A DNA stretch of 64,000 nucleotides from Gambelia wislizenii (GCA_030847615.1 JAUMIR010000003.1:62791001-62855000), one strand, 5' to 3'; shown: positions 50,601 to 56,529, counted from the first letter of the stretch. Notes: generated from the sequence alone by a model not told the origin. A program made the numbers and translations.

Positions 50601-53254
50601 TCATTCTCTTCTTCAGCATTTAAAGCTGCAACTAGAGTGGAGCAAGCAAGGAAACAAAGAAATATTTCATGGGCAAACAGTTATCATCAGTATTCGCCTT
50701 TCCAACACTGCTGATTTAAAAAAAAAACACATACTATTATTTCATGGAAGAAAAACAGGCCCCATGTTACATAGTCAGAATAACTGAATACACAGTTGGA
50801 AAAATTGAATTAAAATGAGACTACTTTCAATTTGCTAAGTCATAAGTAGTCATTCCTATCAATTAAGGGATAAGAAAGTCCACATCTCTTATAAAAATTA
50901 GATTTTTTCTGCCCCTAGACACATTCTGGTACTCTTGCACATTGCACTTCTTCCTCATGACAACCAAAGAAATTGAGGCATGCAAATTTGTCTGAAAGAA
51001 CAAGCAGATGACCAGTTCAACTACTTCTAAGCTTGGAATAGCCCCACCTGATAATTAATTTCAAGCTATTGTATAACAGATTTCAAACTGTCTGTTGAAC
51101 TGGCAAGTTATTTTCCCACTGAGGTAAGAACAGCAAGTATAACCAGAATAACTGATCTTCCCATGCACTTTTGTAAATATTTACCAGTGGAGTAGGGCAT
51201 CCAAGAATGTTTCCAGTTTTGCTTGCAAGCTATTCTCACTGACACAGCTATGTTGCACCATAAACTCATGAAACTCCATCACTCCACCTCTCTCATGCTG
51301 CTTTCACATAGTTTCATCCATCTTCTATTGGGAGCAGGGATGTGGAACATGTGGTTCTAAAGATGTTGCTGTACTACAATTACTGTGATTCCTCACCACT
51401 AACTATGCTGGTTAAAGGTGATGGGAACTGCAGTCCCAGAACACCTAGAGGGACATACGGTACATTATCCATTTCCAGTTAGGATCATATCCTGATTGAT
51501 AAACTACCCTTGTACTTGATCATACTTTAAAAAATTCCATTTACTAAGGACTCCAAATTAATTTAGTCTGATTCCGTGTTCTAAGAAGGATTCCATACCC
51601 TTCTTAGGGAAACTTGTCCAACCCAAGGCCCCAATTAAATTTTAGAGAAGTTCTGTACGTTTGCATTCTAAATGGGGGAAAAGATTGGGATCAGAAATGC
51701 CAGCATATTCTATTTAAAGATCTTACTACAAATAACATAGCCATAGCAGAGGCTTGCATAACTGTGGCTCCTAGTTCTGGGACCCCAGATGTTGTTGGAT
51801 TTCAATTCCCAGAAGCCCCAGACAATATGACCAAAGGTTGAGGATTTTGGTGTTTGTAGCCCGGCAACATCTGGAGATCCAAGATTGGAAACCTGAAGAA
51901 TACAAATATACTATATAGAGAAAAGGCTGAATGGGAAAGGTTGAATAGCTGCATGGGAACAGCTTAGCAAAATTAAAAGAACTAATGTTTAGTTCTTCAA
52001 CATTCAGTAACTTGTATTCTGAAACACTTTAACTGTTGTACATTGTTGTTTAGTGTCACATGAGTATAAATCTTATAATTCTATTCAAACATCAAGAAAA
52101 TTGGCTTTTGCAAGAAGGAAAGCAATTAAGCAGTAATAATAGTAATAGTAGTAGTGCTGATTATTATTATTATTTACTATGGAGTGAGGCAGGGAACAAC
52201 AAATTAACATATAAACATAGTTAAAAACACATATCAGTTAAAAAAACATATAACAATTTAAAAGAACAGGTAAGATCAAGATATTTGAAAACAATTCATA
52301 GTTTAAAATTCACAATTTAAAATCATCTGGATAGGTCTTCCAGAAGAGACTGGTCTTTAATGCTACTTTAAATTCTGACAGCGTATTCAGCTGTCGTATC
52401 TCTTCCGGCAGGCCATTCCAGAATATAGGAGTGGCTGAAGAAAAAGTCCTATGGGTGACAGTTGCCAACCTAATCCTGGCTAACTGGAGCAAATGTCCCT
52501 TAAAGGATCTAAGTGTATGGAGCAGATAATATGAGAGAAGGCTTCCTGTAAATAACCTGGACCCAAACCATGTAGGGCATTTAAAGGTAATAACTAACAC
52601 TTTGTACCTTGCCCAGAAACTAATTGGCAGCCAGTGAAATGATTTCAATATTTGTGTAATATGATCACTCCTGGATGTACCAGTGACTAATCTGGCTGCT
52701 GTGTTTTGAACCAACTGAAGTTTCATAATTTGGTACAGAGGTAGACCAATGCACAGCACATTACAAAAGTCCAGCCTTCAGGTTACCAGTGCATGCACTG
52801 CCATCTTTAGGCCATCAAACTCTAGGAAGGGGCCCAGCTGGTGTAACAGTCAAGGCTGGTAGTAAGCACTCCTGGCCCTTGCATCTATCTGAGCTGTCTT
52901 TCAGGGGGAGTGTAACCCCACCCAGCACTGGTTGACACACCTCAAACCCCAGGCTACGACCCGACAGTAAGCACCTCTGTCTTGTTTGGATTCAGCTTCA
53001 GTTTGTTTTTCCTCATACAGCCCATTACCTCCTCCAGGCATTCATTCAGAAGAGACACACTATCAGCTGAGGCTGTTTTTGAAGGCATGGAGAAATAAAT
53101 TTGGGTGTAGCAGTAGGTACCAATTCTGTGCAGCAATTCTTAACTGGGATTTCACAATAAACTGTATTTTCAATTTACCTTTCACTTGCTGCTGAGCAAG
53201 GCCACTGCGATGTTCAGCAAAGCTTTCCTGGGTCAAAACTGCCACGGAGCTCAT
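10760..53254 (-). CDS. HDLBP: HDLBP, vigilin: 26 coding exons, complete CDS
   Basis: Vigilin is a cytoplasmic and ER-associated RNA-binding protein with about 14 tandem KH domains. It binds mRNAs (many for secretory proteins) and tRNA, and was first named as a high-density-lipoprotein-binding protein. Joining the 26 exons listed separately gives 3810 nt: 1269 codons and a TAA. Every junction has AG/GT sites and keeps frame. KH loop motifs in order: GKNG, GPFN (degenerate), GPKG, GKKG, GKSG, GQKG, GKGG, GTKG, GKGG, RKGQ (degenerate), GPKG, GQKG, GRKG, GARG, plus a degenerate KH-like segment before the first. Nearly all exons are phase 0 and encode one KH domain or half of one. Length and order match human vigilin; no frameshift or stop. 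Start and end span introns. Confidence 0.98.
10847..11197 (-). other. HDLBP: HDLBP intron 25
   Basis: Short intron with no recognised repeat or gene. Confidence 0.8.
11198..11326 (-). CDS. HDLBP: HDLBP coding exon 25
   Basis: 129 nt, phase 0, codons 1199-1241. Starts [17 protein letters not shown] and ends NTEK; post-KH C-terminal segment with a polar, Ala-rich linker. Donor gtaggt. Confidence 0.97.
11327..12193 (-). other. HDLBP: HDLBP intron 24
   Basis: No gene or clear repeat recognised; apparently unique sequence. Confidence 0.7.
12194..12310 (-). CDS. HDLBP: HDLBP coding exon 24 (second half of KH14)
   Basis: 117 nt, codons 1160-1198, VDIRFPQSG to LNLEEEY. Completes KH14, whose GXXG loop is on exon 23. 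Donor gtgagt, acceptor ttccag. Confidence 0.97.
12311..12788 (-). other. HDLBP: HDLBP intron 23
   Basis: Nothing recognised beyond the splice sites. Confidence 0.7.
12789..12974 (-). CDS. HDLBP: HDLBP coding exon 23 (end of KH13, start of KH14)
   Basis: 186 nt, codons 1098-1159. Contains [12 protein letters not shown], then the KH14 core [19 protein letters not shown] with GXXG loop GARG. Confidence 0.97.
13168..13311 (-). CDS. HDLBP: HDLBP coding exon 22 (KH13 core)
   Basis: 144 nt, codons 1050-1097. KH13 core [15 protein letters not shown] (loop GRKG), ending FPDKDDESQ. Donor gtgagg. Confidence 0.97.
13485..13812 (+). mobile_element. L2-like LINE 3' fragment in HDLBP intron 21
   Basis: Decayed sequence whose + frames resemble L2 C-termini ('cattttctgtggtagcccca', then 'ggaatgctttat', a basic/Leu stretch near 'gacctggatg') and which ends near 'ggcagtataaaaacattcta', like L2 3' ends. 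Old and truncated. Confidence 0.5.
14149..14283 (-). CDS. HDLBP: HDLBP coding exon 21 (second half of KH12)
   Basis: 135 nt, codons 1005-1049, [13 protein letters not shown] to QAEQEDR. Completes KH12. Donor gtatgt. Confidence 0.97.
14718..14822 (-). CDS. HDLBP: HDLBP coding exon 20 (KH12 core)
   Basis: 105 nt, codons 970-1004. [13 protein letters not shown] followed by [20 protein letters not shown], loop GQKG. Donor gtgagc. Confidence 0.97.
15105..16178 (-). mobile_element. CR1 LINE, 5'-truncated, in HDLBP intron 19
   Basis: The 3' end at 15105 has 'atcacagaatcatacag' and 'tccaaccccctgccatg', typical of CR1. Reading on the - strand: GPVLFN, then KFADDTKLG with the RT catalytic FADD (near 15960), then [20 protein letters not shown] and [12 protein letters not shown], the CR1 C-terminus. 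A frame break separates the two parts (about 15760-15670). Only about the last kilobase of the element is present, so it is dead on arrival. Confidence 0.9.
16207..16367 (-). CDS. HDLBP: HDLBP coding exon 19 (KH11 insert and C-terminal half)
   Basis: 161 nt, codons 916-969, starting with the last two bases of a split codon. It begins with a low-complexity polar insert ([28 protein letters not shown]), then [20 protein letters not shown], the end of KH11. A similar acidic insert sits here in mammals but with a different sequence, the least conserved part of the protein. Confidence 0.95.
16368..18245 (-). other. HDLBP: HDLBP introns 18 and 17 (around exon 18)
   Basis: Excluding exon 18 (16968-17106). 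Intron 17 has a short dispersed repeat around 17700-17810 ('actgcagctcccatcatg', 'catctggagggccacatg') of the hAT-like type seen elsewhere in the window. Nothing else recognised. Confidence 0.55.
16968..17106 (-). CDS. HDLBP: HDLBP coding exon 18 (KH11 core)
   Basis: 139 nt, codons 870-915 plus one base. [17 protein letters not shown], loop GPKG, ending FPDREENT. One of the few phase-1 donors in the gene (gtatga). Confidence 0.96.
18246..18464 (-). CDS. HDLBP: HDLBP coding exon 17 (KH10)
   Basis: 219 nt, codons 797-869, one whole KH domain. The GXXG position reads RKGQ, so this KH is probably a poor nucleic-acid binder; the same degeneracy is seen in mammalian vigilin. Confidence 0.97.
18580..18801 (-). 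CDS. HDLBP: HDLBP coding exon 16 (KH9)
   Basis: 222 nt, codons 723-796, one whole KH domain with [18 protein letters not shown], loop GKGG. The upstream intron is 10.7 kb. Low edge uncertain by 1 nt. Confidence 0.97.
19220..19405 (-). mobile_element. tRNA-derived SINE, reverse orientation
   Basis: Contains 'ccataccgagtcaggcc', 'catctaactcagtattgtc' and 'cccagccctacctgaagatg', ending with a decayed tRNA-like head (reverse of 'gggatgtaattcagcg'). Squamate SINE type; family not named. Confidence 0.55.
19410..19570. mobile_element. hAT-like short repeat fragment
   Basis: Inverted ends 'gtgttacttaaact' and 'agtctgagaagcacta' around about 150 bp; similar to short hAT non-autonomous elements. Weak evidence. 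Confidence 0.35.
20590..21738 (-). pseudogene. DIRS-like tyrosine recombinase, copy B (nearly full length)
   Basis: A 330-codon open frame (21738-20746). The N-terminal SAM-like part reads [17 protein letters not shown] and [15 protein letters not shown]; the catalytic part has [16 protein letters not shown] (first Arg). Near the end, past a frameshift and stop at about 20746, the other active-site elements can be read: HSMR (H-x-x-R) and [10 protein letters not shown], with the presumed Tyr nucleophile. So all catalytic positions survive, but in two or three frames. YRs of this type circularise or integrate DIRS cDNA. The longest open YR in the window. Confidence 0.82.
21781..22560 (-). pseudogene. 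DIRS-like reverse transcriptase, copy B (inactive)
   Basis: RT fingers: [39 protein letters not shown]. The frame is then lost, and the palm reappears from 22083 as [15 protein letters not shown]. The catalytic YxDD therefore reads YLDG: the second Asp is replaced. Stops, frameshift and this change all predict no RT activity. RNase H does not follow; YR begins within about 50 bp. Confidence 0.8.
22620..25099 (-). pseudogene. DIRS-like gag region, copy B (frameshifted)
   Basis: A first Met at 25099 ([20 protein letters not shown]) opens a basic, Ala/Pro/Ser-rich frame; the frame then shifts repeatedly. The best preserved part, 23848-23075, has [13 protein letters not shown] and [20 protein letters not shown], which align by eye with copy C (SALKKSYEASALGIRASLAT). 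gag is assigned from position before RT. Confidence 0.65.
25702..25979 (-). mobile_element. tRNA-derived SINE with L2-like tail
   Basis: On the - strand the head reads aggagcccttgtggcgcagt followed by 'ggttaaatgccagtactgca' and the B box 'gttcgattcc', all tRNA-like. The body has 'gagtacccagcttgtggggg'. The 3' end ('cggagtataaataaataaat') with an ATAA repeat resembles L2 3' ends. Common squamate SINE layout; no target duplication found. Confidence 0.8.
25980..28444. other. HDLBP: Middle part of HDLBP intron 15
   Basis: No gene. A short dispersed repeat lies near 26765-26885 ('gtgccctccagatgttgttg'). Otherwise apparently unique, AT-rich sequence. Confidence 0.5.
28445..28990 (-). mobile_element. 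LINE 3' fragment, minus copy of an inverted pair
   Basis: The - strand frame reads [66 protein letters not shown] and a C-terminal zinc-finger-like [19 protein letters not shown]: the C-terminus of a non-LTR retrotransposon RT protein. I cannot name the clade with confidence. 5'-truncated. Near-identical to the + copy at 31738-32300. Confidence 0.75.
29506..29724 (-). CDS. HDLBP: HDLBP coding exon 15 (KH8)
   Basis: 219 nt, codons 650-722, one whole KH domain: [20 protein letters not shown], loop GTKG, then [16 protein letters not shown]. It lies between two inverted LINE fragments (28445-28990 and 31738-32300). Confidence 0.97.
29725..31186 (-). other. HDLBP: HDLBP intron 14, upstream part
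   Basis: AT-rich intron sequence with a C10/A10 homopolymer tract near 31030-31050. No gene recognised. Confidence 0.6.
31187..31328. mobile_element. Short hAT-like element
   Basis: Terminal inverted repeats 'cagtggttctcaaac' and 'tttgagagccaccac', with a second inner pair ('tctccagatgctttgac' and 'aacatctggaggac'). About 140 bp, non-coding. It ends about 30 bp from HDLBP exon 14. No 8-bp target duplication is clear. Confidence 0.6.
31360..31491 (-). CDS. HDLBP: HDLBP coding exon 14 (second half of KH7)
   Basis: 132 nt, codons 606-649, [15 protein letters not shown] to ILSIQKEL. A hAT-like repeat ends about 30 bp from the donor side. Confidence 0.97.
31605..32420. mobile_element. Long-TIR element interrupted by a LINE fragment
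   Basis: 31605-31720 and 32310-32420 are imperfect inverted repeats: 'gattccacttcaactgtcat' and 'aatcctaggctttgtagttt' on the left match, reversed, 'atggcagttaacgtggaata' and 'aagctacaaatcccaggatt' on the right. Between them lies the LINE fragment 31738-32300. Reads as a non-autonomous palindromic DNA element of the type widespread in reptiles, with a later LINE insertion. Confidence 0.6.
31738..32300 (+). mobile_element. LINE 3' fragment, plus copy of the inverted pair
   Basis: Same family as 28445-28990 in the opposite orientation. Reads [20 protein letters not shown], then [10 protein letters not shown] with a stop (31864), then [20 protein letters not shown] and a Cys/His finger ([16 protein letters not shown]). 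Truncated and broken. Confidence 0.75.
32452..32538 (-). CDS. HDLBP: HDLBP coding exon 13 (KH7 core)
   Basis: 87 nt, codons 577-605, [20 protein letters not shown] then loop GKGG. A polypyrimidine microsatellite lies about 100 bp upstream in the intron. Confidence 0.97.
32636..32680. repeat. (TC)n(TCCC)n microsatellite; G4-capable on the transcribed strand
   Basis: CT dinucleotide repeats followed by five CCC runs separated by single T (32662-32680). In the HDLBP pre-mRNA this is GGGA repeated, then GA repeats, which fits the G-quadruplex pattern of four or more G3 runs with 1-nt loops. It lies about 100 nt upstream of exon 13. Confidence 0.9.
32681..34463 (-). other. HDLBP: HDLBP intron 12, main part
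   Basis: No gene. Sequence near 32930-33130 ('tatggctgtgaaagctggac', 'agttgccataaattggcaac') looks like a decayed LINE or BovB-type fragment. The remainder is not recognised. Confidence 0.4.
34464..34577 (-). CDS. HDLBP: HDLBP coding exon 12 (second half of KH6)
   Basis: 114 nt, codons 539-576, [20 protein letters not shown] to QKMVADL. Confidence 0.97.
34979..35083 (-). CDS. HDLBP: HDLBP coding exon 11 (KH6 core)
   Basis: 105 nt, codons 504-538, [20 protein letters not shown], loop GQKG, ending DKFPE. Donor gtaaaa, weaker than the others. Confidence 0.97.
35303..37084. mobile_element. Tigger-like MITE split by an L2 insertion, HDLBP intron 10
   Basis: The left piece 35303-35335 (cagttatcccttcatatttg) and the right piece 36901-37084 (starting ggttccaggacccc, ending 'ggatatggagggacaacta') make one element when the L2 is removed. 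TIRs match and TA flanks at 35301-35302 and 37085-37086. The same family occurs at 62181-62412. Typical Tc1/mariner (Tigger-like) non-autonomous layout. Confidence 0.8.
35336..36900 (-). mobile_element. L2-clade LINE, 5'-truncated, with a 345-codon open RT frame
   Basis: The - strand frame 36782-35745 is open for 345 codons: [33 protein letters not shown], then [11 protein letters not shown] with the catalytic YADD, then [11 protein letters not shown], and [20 protein letters not shown] near the C-terminus. This is an L2/CR1-group reverse transcriptase lacking the endonuclease and N-terminal RT. The 3' end is at 35336 with an ATAA-rich tail. TGGTT flanks it at 35331-35335 and 36901-36905, a likely target duplication. 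Confidence 0.9.
37166..37305 (-). CDS. HDLBP: HDLBP coding exon 10 (second half of KH5)
   Basis: 140 nt; two bases of a split codon plus codons 458-503, [20 protein letters not shown] to ELASRM. Confidence 0.97.
37640..37852 (-). mobile_element. 5S rRNA-derived SINE with BovB-like tail
   Basis: Read on the - strand, 37852-37765 resembles the 5' two-thirds of 5S rRNA: 'gatcttggaagctaagcagg' and 'ttagtacttggataggaaac' match the internal promoter region. The 3' part ends 'ggggttgccataagttgaca' and 'ggcaacttgaagg', like the tail of the Sauria SINE. Diverged from true 5S and lacking its 3' end, so a SINE, not a gene. Confidence 0.8.
38102..38180 (-). CDS. HDLBP: HDLBP coding exon 9 (KH5 core)
   Basis: 79 nt, codons 431-456 plus one base, [20 protein letters not shown], loop GKSG. 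Donor gtgagt. Confidence 0.97.
38689..38793 (-). CDS. HDLBP: HDLBP coding exon 8 (second half of KH4)
   Basis: 105 nt, codons 396-430, [20 protein letters not shown] to MVKDL. Confidence 0.97.
39181..40512. mobile_element. TIR element filled with 146-bp palindromic tandem repeats
   Basis: Ends: left ccgtatattccggcgtatag; reverse complement of the right ccgtatattccagtgtataa. TA dinucleotides flank at 39179-39180 and 40513-40514. The interior (about 39480-40130) is tandem repeats with a period of about 146 bp (the anchor cctagattcg recurs near 39658, 39804 and 39949). Each unit has two palindromes ('accttccaggaaggt', 'gggctcccttgcaaagggat'). No transposase. Superfamily not assigned; TA duplication favours Tc1/mariner-like. 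Sits in HDLBP intron 7. Confidence 0.75.
40994..41101 (-). CDS. HDLBP: HDLBP coding exon 7 (KH4 core)
   Basis: 108 nt, codons 360-395, [20 protein letters not shown], loop GKKG, ending QQMPK. Confidence 0.97.
41472..41678 (-). CDS. HDLBP: HDLBP coding exon 6 (KH3)
   Basis: 207 nt, codons 291-359, whole KH domain, [20 protein letters not shown], loop GPKG, ending TEVYAK. Confidence 0.97.
42327..42542 (-). CDS. HDLBP: HDLBP coding exon 5 (KH2)
   Basis: 216 nt, codons 219-290. KH fold with degenerate loop GPFN ([18 protein letters not shown]), ending KKIYEEK. The upstream intron carries the L1/CR1 nest. Confidence 0.97.
42543..43251 (-). other. HDLBP: HDLBP intron 4, between exon 5 and L1
   Basis: Nothing recognised. 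Confidence 0.6.
43252..47905 (-). mobile_element. L1 LINE (ORF2 remnants) in HDLBP intron 4, interrupted by CR1
   Basis: AT-rich on the + strand and A-rich on the coding - strand. Endonuclease part (47837-47556): [18 protein letters not shown] and [40 protein letters not shown] and [11 protein letters not shown] (46963-46628), [23 protein letters not shown] with catalytic FADD (46565-46090). A CR1 (45004-46085) interrupts it, then the C-terminus continues ([20 protein letters not shown], 44970-44512, and on to about 43250). ORF1 is absent; stops and frameshifts are present, so this is a dead 5'-truncated copy. Confidence 0.9.
45004..46085 (-). mobile_element. CR1 LINE with internal deletion, nested in L1
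   Basis: The 3' end at 45004 carries a repeated 'catagaat' motif. The - strand frame 45963-45100 (287 codons open) reads [52 protein letters not shown], then jumps directly to [15 protein letters not shown] and [20 protein letters not shown]. The RT palm with FADD, present in the copy at 15.9 kb, is missing, yet the frame stays open across the junction near 45475. Confidence 0.9.
47906..48467 (-). other. HDLBP: HDLBP intron 4, between L1 and exon 4
   Basis: Nothing recognised; the - strand reading frame of exon 4 runs a little way in before stopping. Confidence 0.6.
48468..48674 (-). CDS. HDLBP: HDLBP coding exon 4 (KH1)
   Basis: 207 nt, codons 150-218, [20 protein letters not shown], loop GKNG, ending LLISAEQ. 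Confidence 0.97.
48675..49671 (-). other. HDLBP: HDLBP intron 3
   Basis: AT-rich, apparently unique. No gene or repeat recognised. Confidence 0.6.
49672..49887 (-). CDS. HDLBP: HDLBP coding exon 3 (degenerate KH-like segment)
   Basis: 216 nt, codons 78-149, [20 protein letters not shown] to ARLQTQ. KH-like fold region without a proper GXXG (GEGEQG), often not counted among the 14 KH domains. Confidence 0.97.
49888..50476 (-). other. HDLBP: HDLBP intron 2
   Basis: Nothing recognised. Confidence 0.6.
50477..50631 (-). CDS. HDLBP: HDLBP coding exon 2
   Basis: 155 nt; completes a split Val codon, then [20 protein letters not shown] to SVITQ (codons 26-77). N-terminal region before the KH array. 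Confidence 0.96.
50632..52139 (-). other. HDLBP: HDLBP intron 1, exon 2 side
   Basis: Two short hAT-like repeats are suggested near 51340-51460 ('ggaactgcagtcccagaaca') and 51765-51890 ('ccccagatgttgttggattt', 'ggcaacatctggagatcc'). No gene. Confidence 0.45.
52140..53125 (-). mobile_element. L2-clade LINE, decayed, in HDLBP intron 1
   Basis: The - strand reads [20 protein letters not shown] and [14 protein letters not shown] (53136-52954), then [40 protein letters not shown] and [12 protein letters not shown] (52759-52310). Same layout as the L2 at 35.3-36.9 kb but more mutated and missing the RT catalytic region. It ends about 50 bp from the donor of the ATG exon. Confidence 0.85.
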
Positions 53255-53291
53255 GGTCGATTTCCCACCCACACACAATCCGGGTATGCCA
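53179..53291 (-). CDS. HDLBP: HDLBP coding exon 1 with the start codon
   Basis: The ATG is at 53254-53252 and the protein begins [20 protein letters not shown], matching the known vigilin N-terminus. Positions 53255-53291 are 5' UTR. The acceptor CAG follows a long pyrimidine tract (tttctcttctttcctacc), so at least one non-coding exon lies upstream. Confidence 0.93.
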
Positions 53292-53654
53292 CTGGTGGTA
53301 GGAAAGAAGAGAAACTCTCATGATAGTCACTGATATGGCACACGTTTTAAGAACAAAACAAAACAAACTAGCAAGTGTCCTTGGTTTAGTAGGGAAGTGG
53401 AATCAGTACTTCCCAAGCACAACAATTTATCTCAGGGATGAAAGTTGTGCCATGGAACTCTGTCCAGTGAGCCTGGCAAAAGAATGATGCACTGCTACCA
53501 CTGTTGCACAGTATTACCTCTATAAACTCTCCAGAGCTGGGAAAGTGTCTGCAATAGCATCATGGTACTTAAACAGAGCTAGAAGTATTAGTTGAGGGAT
53601 TCAGAGTGTTGTAGTCCAAAACATAACTTACCCAAACTCTGTACTTCTCTCTGT

Positions 53655-53800
53655 AGAAATACAGGATGCCCGTCCCCCTCTACGGTATGGGTGATCGCGG
53701 TTTCATTTACCCACGGTCGGTGGGAAAATGTCCCTCTAGGCATCCGGAGGTCCTCCAGTGCAACTCTATGGTTGGCTTGCAACCCTCTCATAGTGTATTC
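53655..53800. mobile_element. TIR/MITE fragment
   Basis: 'gggtgatcgcggtttcattt' with 'acccacggtcggtgggaaaa' resembles the 'tatccacgg' style ends of the Tigger-like elements here; only one end is clear. Confidence 0.4.
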
Positions 53801-53955
53801 TTGGCCAGATTTATTCAGAGGAGGTTTGCTATTGCCTTCTTCCAAAGCTGAGAGAGTGTGACTTCACCATTTGGTTTCCATGGCTGAGTGGGGATTTGAA
53901 TCCTGGCTGTCAAATTCGTAACCCAACACTCATACCATTACATCATGCTGGCTCT
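53795..53955 (-). mobile_element. Sauria-type SINE fragment
   Basis: On the - strand: gccagcatgatgtaatggta, 'ggattcaaatccccactcag' and 'ccatggaaacca', the tRNA-like head of the same family as 3186-3424; the BovB-like tail is missing. Confidence 0.75.
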
Positions 53956-54392
53956 CTTCAGCATTTGACAGGCTAGCTTTAAAACAAACTTGAAGATCTA
54001 AAATGTTGTTTCTGTATTCAGCATGACAATTGAAACTGTACTCCCAATAGAGCTCAGAAAGATTTTTTAAAAATTAGATTTCATGTTCTGCAGTTTTACC
54101 AGTCCAGTCAAAAAGGTAGTATACGTGGCTTAAATACAAGCACTGAGAAAATAACCAGAATACCAAGTTTCACTGAATATCGTCTTTAAACAAGACTGTA
54201 TCTGTTCCTGCATGGCTCTTGTGATATCTTCCAACTAACTCTATGATTCTATTCTAGAATTCTACTATATGTAGAATTATGAAATTCATGAAGGATTGAT
54301 GAGCAATGCAAGAATCAATTTTCAAAATGACCACAAGGCCAAAAGTCTGATATGCATACTTTTTTTTTTACTACACAGATCTGCATACTTAC

Positions 54393-54457
54393 CAGCTAAA
54401 TGGTCAGTAGCCAGAAAGTCCGTCCTGTGAGCTGCCTGTTTGTCAGCCTGCCAGCTT
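54393..54457 (-). other. HDLBP: Candidate HDLBP non-coding 5' UTR exon
   Basis: 65 nt with a consensus donor (CAGCTG before gtaagt, read on the - strand) and a possible acceptor (aaagcag) at 54458. It sits 1.1 kb upstream of the ATG exon in non-repeat sequence. It could be an internal or first exon; no promoter features are visible next to it. Confidence 0.45.
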
Positions 54458-54754
54458 CTGCTTTTCAAAATGGGAAAAAAAAAACTGATCAGCTCTTAGA
54501 GTACTAACATTCCATTATCACACATATAATAGCATAATTCTACTGGCCAGGAAGTCATTCGGATAAATTTGAGCCAGGATTCAAACTGTGAAGTATTGTC
54601 TGGAATCCTTTTGGAGAACTAAGATCATGTAAAAGTAGTAGTATAAGTAGTTGCACTTTCTCAGAGACTACGTAAATGTGAGCCCTAGCTCAGCCAGTCA
54701 TTTCTCAAGAGTACACACGTATATGCATGTATGTGTACACACCTTTCTCCTGTA

Positions 54755-55091
54755 TAGTAAGACCCCCTTATCCATGGGGGATACATTCCAAGACTCCCCC
54801 ATTGACGCCTGAAACCACGGATAGTACTGAACCCTATATTTTTACTTCCTGTAGCTTGGAGGAGTCTCCCACTGCTCACCTGCTGCCCCGTGGAAGATGA
54901 GGGAACCAATTCACTCCCAATCTTTCCTCTCTTTCCTTTCTCTGTCCTCAAAAGACACTTTCACAACAACTTCTGGTCAACTTAGAGCCCAAGTATATCG
55001 CAGAATTGCACTGGAGGACCTAGAGGCCCACATAAACGTCTGGTAACTGGAACTGTGGAAAGTAATCCCGCAGATACAGGGGTCTTGCTAT
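54755..55091. mobile_element. Tigger-like MITE
   Basis: The inverted ends 'tagtaagacccccttatcc' and (reverse complement of the right) 'tagcaagacccctgtatct' define a 337-bp non-coding element, probably with TA duplication. The interior is not repetitive. Confidence 0.65.
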
Positions 55092-55487
55092 ACTTTTTAC
55101 ATTGTGGGTGGAGACCTAATTGATCGTTGCTCAATGGATGAGCTCAAAGCTGTGGTACCTATTGCTCAATCAATTGTTCAATTGTGGGATCTAGTGTAAC
55201 TATGCTGGCATATATTTACACTATGCTAAAAGTTAATAGCATTTGGCTTTTATCTTTTTAATAAAGTTTATAACCCACACTTCAATAAGACCCCCCTCAA
55301 GAGAATACAGTAAAAACAACAACACTAATTCATTTTTTTAAGGCAACGCAGTATGACACTATATGTCATCACTTTTCTATTCCTCTTCATAGGATGTTAT
55401 AAAACCTTCCAAGAAAACTGACATCAGTCAGAAGATAGGAATGTAGTTTAGTGCAGCCTGACTGAATCAGGAACATTCTTAAAATTA

Positions 55488-55612
55488 GAATTATAGAATC
55501 ATAGAGTTGAAAGAGACCCCAAGGGCCATCCAGTCCAATCCCCTGCCATGTAGGATTAACAATCAAAGCATTGCCGATGGATGGCCATCTAGCCTCTTGG
55601 CTTCTTGAACTC
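55488..55612 (-). mobile_element. CR1 3' end fragment
   Basis: 'atagaatcatagagttgaaa' followed by 'gggccatccagtccaatcc' and 'gatggccatctagcctct', the CR1 3' terminus; about 125 bp. Confidence 0.85.
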
Positions 55613-55719
55613 TAAATACTTCTGCATAAGATAAGAGCTTCTAGTTCAATCAAAGATCTTTGAAGAAAAGTGGTTAACTAATAAGACTCCATAAATAATC
55701 ACACTAGCCTGTTGCAGTA

Positions 55720-55800
55720 AAACCAACAAAAAGTCCTGTGACACTTTAAGGACTAATACATTTATTATAGCATTTCACGAGGAGTCAAACTGCAAATACC
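55720..55800. repeat. Unclassified dispersed repeat fragment
   Basis: 'caacaaaaagtcctgtgaca' then 'ctttaaggactaatacattt' belongs to a widespread reptile/bird repeat I recognise by sequence style but cannot classify. Confidence 0.4.
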
Positions 55801-56529
55801 TGTGCCACTGGGACAACCTGATCAAACAACTAAACAAACAGCTGCAGCAATGGAGTGAGTCTACTCAGTGTTTATTGGTAGAGCTACTATCTACTTGAAA
55901 CTCTGCAATAATAGGAGTCACTCTCAACTTGAAAGAAGCTGGAATATTAATGTTCACCTTTAAAACTAAATCTGAAATGTGTTGTTTTATCACCTAAGTA
56001 GTATGCCTTCAGTACTCCAAAAGAAAAAAGAATGTTACATTGGGTGCTTACCGTGAAGGTACTTTCTGTAGGATAGATGGCAGGAACAATCCAGAAGCAC
56101 TGGGAACCTAGGACCGCCCAGCTTGAAGCAGGAAATAGAGAAGAGCCTCTTGGGAGTTTGAGTTCTTTGTTCTCCTCTCCTCCTCTCCACGAGGCCAGTT
56201 CACTGACTAGCATAGCCCTGTAGAAAAAGGTTACAACACTCCAATCTGTGGATAAACACGTTATTAATGCGCCACCTATGTACAAGAACCTTTATATGGC
56301 ACAGTCACAGGGTGGGTCGGATTGTTCCTGCCATCTATCCTACAGAAAGTACCTTCACGGTAAGTACCCAATGTAACATTCTGTAAATGTAGATGGCAGG
56401 ACCAATCCGGAAGCATTGGGACATACCCAAACTCCTTGCACCCCTTGGGTGGGACTGACTGTGTGCTGTTTTCTCCTATGGGCGCACCACCTCGTGAAGA
56501 ACTCATCTTCTGAATGTGGTGTCCATTGA

